Part shown: positions 59,870-64,000 of the stretch, one piece after another
Layout: every line of letters begins with the position of its first letter
Position numbering within the stretch: the stretch's first letter is position 1
From: Desulfobacteraceae bacterium UBA2174
GTDB taxonomy: Bacteria; Desulfobacterota; Desulfobacteria; Desulfobacterales; UBA2174
Assembly (NCBI GenBank): GCA_002327445.1
Contig: DCWA01000030.1
Location: 62,001 to 126,000, forward strand
DNA: 64,000 bases
Reading direction: 5' to 3'
Program-made: the position numbers and the translations under genes
The notes under the pieces: generated by a model
What the model saw: only the letters and a program-made list of their open reading frames with translations
Databases searched by the model: none
Told to the model about the DNA's origin: nothing

Positions 59870-62620
59870 GTGCCATGGTATTTTGACAGAAACATGGAAA
59901 AACACGCAAAAATATTTGCCGACCTGCTCATCGCCGTCGCCTTCGCGGTGGTCACTTTCAGCCTCTGGGCCTTCTTCAACCGTCCCCTCTCCGAGCCGCC
60001 CTGGCCGGAACGCATCCAGGGATTTTCCTTTTCGCCGTATCGGATCGGCCAGGATGGCCGGGCGGGGATCCATCCTTCCCAGGAGGAAATCAGGGAGGAC
60101 CTGAGGCTGCTGGCCGGCAAAAGCCACGCGGTGCGCACCTACACCGTCCAGGGCCCCCTGGCCCTGATCGCCTCGATAGCCAAGCCGATGGGGATCAATG
60201 TCGCCCAGGGCATCTGGATCAGCAATGACCTGGTCCGCAACCGACGCGAGGTGGAATTGGGCAAGATGGTGGCCTGGACCCACCGCAACGTGGTGCGGGT
60301 CATCGTGGGCAACGAGGCGCTGTTGCGGGAGGAAATCCCCAAGGAAGACCTCTGCGCCTACATCGACGAGGTTCGCAAGGCCGTCTGGCAGCCGGTGAGT
60401 ACCGCCGAACCCTGGCATGTGTGGATCAAGCATCCGGAGCTGGCGGAACACGTGGATTTTCTCGCGGTGCACATGCTGCCGTTCTGGGAGGGTGTCGAAG
60501 TCGAGCAGGCGGTCACCTACACCATCGACAAGATCGAGTTGCTGGAACGGACCTTCCCCGGAAAACCGATTGTCATCGGCGAAGTGGGCTGGCCCAGCAA
60601 CGGCCGCACCCGGATGGGGGCGGTGGCCTCTCCGGCCAACGAAGCCCTGTTCCTGCGCCGCTTCATTCACGAAGCCGAGCAGCGCGGCTGGGTCTACTAC
60701 GTGATGGAGGCCTTCGACCAGCCCTGGAAAACCTTTTTCGAAGGCGGCGTGGGGGCCTACTGGGGGGTCTACAATTCCGAGCGCCAGCCGAAGTTCCCCT
60801 TTTCGGCGCCGGTAGTGCCGGTGGCGCACTGGAAAATCGTGGCCGGCCTGTCGGTGCTGGTGGCCCTGATCATCATGACGCTGCTCCTCTTCGACAGCCG
60901 CGCCATGAGAAAACGTGGTCGCAGCTTCCTGGCGGTGACCGCTTTCGGCGCGGCCACCGCGGCCGTCTGGGTGGTCTACGACTACAGCCGCCAGTACTGG
61001 ACCCCCTACATGCTCTCGGTGGGCCTGCTGCTCTTTACCGGGCTCATCGGCGTCATGCTGGTGCTGTTGGCCGAAGCCCACGAATGGGCGGAGGCCAACT
61101 GGGCGCTGTACCGGCGCCGCCTGCCCCTTCCCGTTGTTCCGCCGGCCGATGCGCCGCGGCCCATGGTATCGGTCCATGTGCCGGCCTACAACGAACCGCC
61201 GACGATGCTCTGTTCCACCCTGGACGCCCTGGCGGACCTCAACTATCCGAACTTTGAAGTCATCGTGGTGGACAACAACACTCGTGACCCGAATGTCTGG
61301 CAGCCGGTGCAGGCCCACTGCGAGAAGCTCGGGCCGCGTTTCCGGTTTTTTCACGTCGATCCACTGACCGGATTCAAGGCCGGGGCCCTGAATTACGCCT
61401 TGGCCCGCACCGCCCCGGAAGCCGAGGTGGTGGCAGTGATCGACAGCGACTACCTCGTTCATCCCGACTGGCTGGCCCACCTGGTGCCACTGTTCGACAA
61501 TGCGCCGCACACGGCCATCGTCCAGGCGCCCCAGGACTACCACGACGGGGACCTCAATGCCTTCAAGGCCATGATGCATGCCGAATACCGCGGCTTTTTC
61601 TACATCGGCATGATCACCCGCAACGAGCGCAACGCCATCATCCAGCACGGCACCATGACCCTGATCCGGCGTCGGGTGCTCGACGAAGTGGGGGGATGGG
61701 CCGAGTGGTGCATCACCGAAGATGCCGAACTGGGCTTGCGCATCCTGGAGCAGGGCTATGAGGCGGTCTACGTGCCCCGCAGCTACGGGCGGGGCGTGAT
61801 GCCCGACACCATCGCCGACTACCAGAAGCAACGCTTTCGCTGGGCCTTCGGCGCCATGCAGATCATGCGCCGCCACCGGGAGGCGCTCTTGGGCCCGAGC
61901 CGGCTCACCGCGGGCCAGCGCTATCATTTTATCGCCGGCTGGCTCCCCTGGCTGGCCGACGGCTTCAACCTGTTCTTCACCTTCACGGCCCTGGCCTGGT
62001 CCGCGGCCATGATCGCGCTGCCGGAAAAAATTGATGCGCCGCTGATGGTTTTTGCGGCCTTGCCCATGGCGCTGTTCAGCTTCAAGGTCGTCAAGATGGC
62101 CCATCTCTACCGGACCCGGGTGGGGGCCGGCCTGCGACAGACATTCGCCTCCGCCCTGGCCGGGCTGGCCCTGACCCATACCATCGGCCGGGCGATGCTC
62201 AACGGCATGGTACGCCGGGATCGGGCATTTTTCCGCACGCCCAAGATGGCCCGGGCCAACCGGCTGGTGGGCGCCCTGGTCGCCTGTCGCCAGGAGATTC
62301 TCCTCGCTCCGGCCCTGTGGCTCGCCGCCTGGGCGGTGGCCCGGTCAACCCAGTTGATCAACCCGGACGCCTACCTCTGGGTCATCATGCTCCTGGTGCA
62401 GTCCCTCCCCTACGCCGCGACAGCCCTGGTAGCCGTCATCAGCGGCCTGCCCCACCTGCCATCCTGGCTGGTGGGCCGCTGCGTCGACATGGAAGCCAAC
62501 GTTGATGAAAGTCTGGCGATGGTGAGGGGAACGGTTCCTGCGGTGGTGACGACGGAGCATGCCCTCCCGCCGGTGGCCCGAGCGGACGACTGGCCGGGAA
62601 AGAATGACCGGATGGCCTGA
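59870..62620 (+). CDS. Fused GH17 glycosidase/transglycosylase and GT2 glucan synthase
   Basis: The 916-aa membrane protein has an N-terminal helix, a GH17 domain with acid/base Glu in VIVGNEALLREE near residue 147 and nucleophile Glu in VIGEVGWPSNG near 237, two helices near 320-400, then a GT2 domain with DSDYLV near 523 and QRFRW near 652, and more helices. GT2 would polymerise beta-1,3-glucan (or similar) from UDP-glucose and GH17 would trim, branch or cyclise it in the periplasm. NdvB-like cyclic glucan synthases are related. The start may be 24 nt downstream (59894). Confidence 0.88.
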   Translation: MPWYFDRNMEKHAKIFADLLIAVAFAVVTFSLWAFFNRPLSEPPWPERIQGFSFSPYRIGQDGRAGIHPSQEEIREDLRLLAGKSHAVRTYTVQGPLALIASIAKPMGINVAQGIWISNDLVRNRREVELGKMVAWTHRNVVRVIVGNEALLREEIPKEDLCAYIDEVRKAVWQPVSTAEPWHVWIKHPELAEHVDFLAVHMLPFWEGVEVEQAVTYTIDKIELLERTFPGKPIVIGEVGWPSNGRTRMGAVASPANEALFLRRFIHEAEQRGWVYYVMEAFDQPWKTFFEGGVGAYWGVYNSERQPKFPFSAPVVPVAHWKIVAGLSVLVALIIMTLLLFDSRAMRKRGRSFLAVTAFGAATAAVWVVYDYSRQYWTPYMLSVGLLLFTGLIGVMLVLLAEAHEWAEANWALYRRRLPLPVVPPADAPRPMVSVHVPAYNEPPTMLCSTLDALADLNYPNFEVIVVDNNTRDPNVWQPVQAHCEKLGPRFRFFHVDPLTGFKAGALNYALARTAPEAEVVAVIDSDYLVHPDWLAHLVPLFDNAPHTAIVQAPQDYHDGDLNAFKAMMHAEYRGFFYIGMITRNERNAIIQHGTMTLIRRRVLDEVGGWAEWCITEDAELGLRILEQGYEAVYVPRSYGRGVMPDTIADYQKQRFRWAFGAMQIMRRHREALLGPSRLTAGQRYHFIAGWLPWLADGFNLFFTFTALAWSAAMIALPEKIDAPLMVFAALPMALFSFKVVKMAHLYRTRVGAGLRQTFASALAGLALTHTIGRAMLNGMVRRDRAFFRTPKMARANRLVGALVACRQEILLAPALWLAAWAVARSTQLINPDAYLWVIMLLVQSLPYAATALVAVISGLPHLPSWLVGRCVDMEANVDESLAMVRGTVPAVVTTEHALPPVARADDWPGKNDRMA

Positions 62621-62766
62621 TGGCGGTCTGAACCTCTTTATTTTTTTTGGAGTTATTCAGCCCTATGGCATGGACCCCGGGCCGGTGCCCGGGGCGACGG
62701 CGGATGAAGAGTCCTGCTACAGGGCCTGCCCTGGACGGATCCGGGGGCCGGGGTGACGGCCGTTTT

Positions 62767-62952
62767 TCAAGCGGTGCCCAGATTGCGAAACGCCTTCCTG
62801 CTGGCCCCGCAAATGGGGCATTTCCAATCTTCCGGCAAATCCTCGAAGGCGGTCCCCTTCTCGATCTTTCCCTTTCGATCCCCCTTGTCCGGGTTGTAAA
62901 TGTAGCCGCAATTGGTCGTCTGGCACTGCCACATCTGTTCAGGTGCTGCCAT
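62767..62952 (-). CDS. Rubredoxin with CX4C ligand spacing
   Basis: The 61-aa protein has the second ligand pair in CPICGA near residue 45 and the first as CQTTNCGYIYNP near residue 10, that is C-x4-C instead of the usual C-x2-C. Rubredoxin-2 of Desulfovibrio has this spacing. The ATG at 62952 has AAGGAGG. It is an electron carrier, often in oxygen or NO detoxification. Confidence 0.93.
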   Translation of the reverse strand: MAAPEQMWQCQTTNCGYIYNPDKGDRKGKIEKGTAFEDLPEDWKCPICGASRKAFRNLGTA

Positions 62953-63116
62953 CGGTGCCTCCTTTTGGGGAAGTGGGTTTTTCGATAATCGTTATCATAA
63001 AAGAGGAAAACTGGAAACGCTTACCCCATCTCGGGTCTCATGCCATTGCGAACGCACCGTTTCCGTTGTCATACCGATCCCCCCATTCCCCATGCCATTC
63101 CGAACGCCCCGTTCCC

Positions 63117-63212
63117 GTTGTCATTCCGAACGAAGTGAGGAATCCGCAGTTGAGCAGAAAAGCGGGAATCGGCGACAATTTCGAAGAGATCCCTCGCTAC
63201 GCTCGGGATGAC
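63117..63212. repeat. Interspersed repeat with GTCATTCC / GGATGAC ends
   Basis: TTGTCATTCCGAACGAAGTG at the left and CTACGCTCGGGATGACAA at the right are inverted ends. This is a well-known type of intergenic repeat in Deltaproteobacteria and Bacteroidetes. Shorter partial copies of CATTCCGAACG lie near 63.09 kb. Confidence 0.75.
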
Positions 63213-63232
63213 AAGAAAAAACACCGCACGCC

Positions 63233-64000
63233 TCAAATCCCCTCGCCCCAAACCACCGGCAATCCCTTGCGGTACACCGCCTGGATCTGCTCCAGGCTCC
63301 CCCATAGGGCCTCGGGCGGGCCGGCGGCGGCGATAAAATCCGCCGGCGCCCCCGGCTGCAAAACACCGGTTCGTTCCAGATCGAGGAGCCTGGCGCCGTG
63401 GACCGCCGCGCAGCGGACCACCTCCCCTGTGCGGTAGCCGGCGGCGGACATCAGCGCCAGCTCCACCGCCATGGCCCGGCCGTGGCGCACCCCGGGGCTG
63501 CCGCCATCGGTGCCCACGGCCACGGTTGCGCCCAGCTCCCGGGCCCGCGCGAGCTGTGCCACCTGGTGATCCAGGAGTCGCCGGGCCCCATCCGCCGCCG
63601 GACTGCCGGGTTCCAAGGCATCCAGGCACCCGGCCATTGTCCCGGCCGTGGGGACCCAAACCGTTCCCCGAGCGGCTATTTGCACCATGTTGGCCTCCCC
63701 CATGAAGAACCCGTGCTCGATGCTGTCGCATCCGGCGGCCAGGGCGTCGGCCACCGGCCTTTCCCCGTTGGCGTGCACCATCACGCGAAGCCCCCGCCGG
63801 TGAGCCGCCGCTACGGCAGCCTTCAAATCGGCCGCATCGAACTGGGGGCGGGTCGGCCGGCCGAAATCGATCAGGGAATTGATGCCGGAGGCGATGATCT
63901 TGACCTGGTCGATCCCTCCGCCATCCTCGGCCACCGCATCGGCCAAACTCTGGCCTTCAGCCGGGCTGCGGCCGAAAGCGCCACCGTAGCGCCCCGACCG
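63233..64000 (-). CDS. Amidohydrolase family protein, 5' end cut by window edge
   Basis: The open frame of 255 codons continues past the right edge, so the N-terminus is missing. It holds the C-terminal part of a metal-dependent amidohydrolase: VKIIASGI (carboxylated lysine position), MVHANGERP (metal His), SIEHGFFMGE (metal His), VGTDGGSPG (catalytic Asp). The end is the small beta-domain (GAPADFIAAAGPPEAL). It resembles imidazolonepropionase or prolidase-like enzymes; substrate unknown. Confidence 0.85.
   Translation of the reverse strand, partial: RSGRYGGAFGRSPAEGQSLADAVAEDGGGIDQVKIIASGINSLIDFGRPTRPQFDAADLKAAVAAAHRRGLRVMVHANGERPVADALAAGCDSIEHGFFMGEANMVQIAARGTVWVPTAGTMAGCLDALEPGSPAADGARRLLDHQVAQLARARELGATVAVGTDGGSPGVRHGRAMAVELALMSAAGYRTGEVVRCAAVHGARLLDLERTGVLQPGAPADFIAAAGPPEALWGSLEQIQAVYRKGLPVVWGEGI

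Noticed and set aside
59708..62179. 823-codon minus-strand frame across the GH17-GT2 gene
   Set aside because: Antisense shadow of a gene with catalytic motifs.
63069..63731. 220-codon minus-strand frame overlapping the amidohydrolase
   Set aside because: It is the same strand in another frame, with no ribosome site, and reads through an interspersed repeat.

Overview
The window is GC-rich (roughly 60-65% by eye) DNA. It looks like a strictly anaerobic, sulfate-reducer-like deltaproteobacterium (Desulfobacterales/Desulfosarcina type). This rests on gene content only: a glycyl-radical activase, a split aconitase X, a four-gene 2-oxoacid:ferredoxin oxidoreductase operon, a CooC-type CODH maturation ATPase, a CbiK-type chelatase, FmdE and DUF3786 proteins, a CX4C rubredoxin and many small ferredoxin modules.

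Layout. 1-5.5 kb: a glycyl-radical activase cut by the left edge, divergent from aconitase X; a ribbon-helix-helix/PIN toxin-antitoxin pair; serB and a UPF0282 metallo-beta-lactamase protein. 5.5-10.2 kb: a complete branched-chain-amino-acid-type ABC transporter (livJ-H-M-G-F order on the minus strand). 10.4-17.5 kb: tautomerase, ferredoxin, CbiK, a MazF/AbrB pair, DUF3786, FmdE, and a FecCD-type metal-chelate ABC transporter. 17.7-18.0 kb: tRNA-His and tRNA-Arg(TCG).

17.94-28.72 kb: a complete ~10.7 kb integrated element in the 3' end of tRNA-Arg, bounded by 64-bp direct repeats. It holds a tyrosine integrase, an AlpA-like regulator, a TOPRIM/DUF3987 replication protein with iteron-like motifs, a run of very small genes, a relic M15-like peptidase and one baseplate-like gene. 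No capsid or terminase gene is recognisable, so it looks like a phage satellite or a heavily reduced prophage.

29-33.3 kb: a mutagenesis cassette (ImuB-like pseudo-polymerase plus DnaE2). 33.4-42 kb: small hypothetical proteins, an OmpA-family protein with internal repeats, pyrG-eno, a winged-helix protein and a U32 peptidase. 42.2-45.1 kb: cooC and a Ski2-like helicase. 45.3-50.6 kb: the porG/gltD-porD/porA/porB operon and an XRE-cupin regulator. 50.8-56.6 kb: a TolC/membrane-fusion/RND efflux operon. 56.8-59.6 kb: thiXYZ behind a TPP riboswitch. 59.9-62.6 kb: a GH17-GT2 membrane glucan synthase. The right end holds a rubredoxin and an amidohydrolase cut by the window edge.

The most interesting signals are: (a) a shared GGTC-WTCA-GACC palindrome placed the same way upstream of the glycyl-radical activase and the liv promoters, which suggests one regulon coupling uptake to radical/dehydratase chemistry; (b) the tRNA-Arg element, with terminators on both sides, a 30-bp perfect palindrome, iteron-like arrays and a lone baseplate-like gene; (c) a TPP riboswitch whose 3' end carries the Shine-Dalgarno of an overlapping 20-codon leader ORF; (d) an intrinsic terminator inside the leader of the eno-pyrG operon; (e) MITE-like and A/T-rich repeat families scattered between genes.
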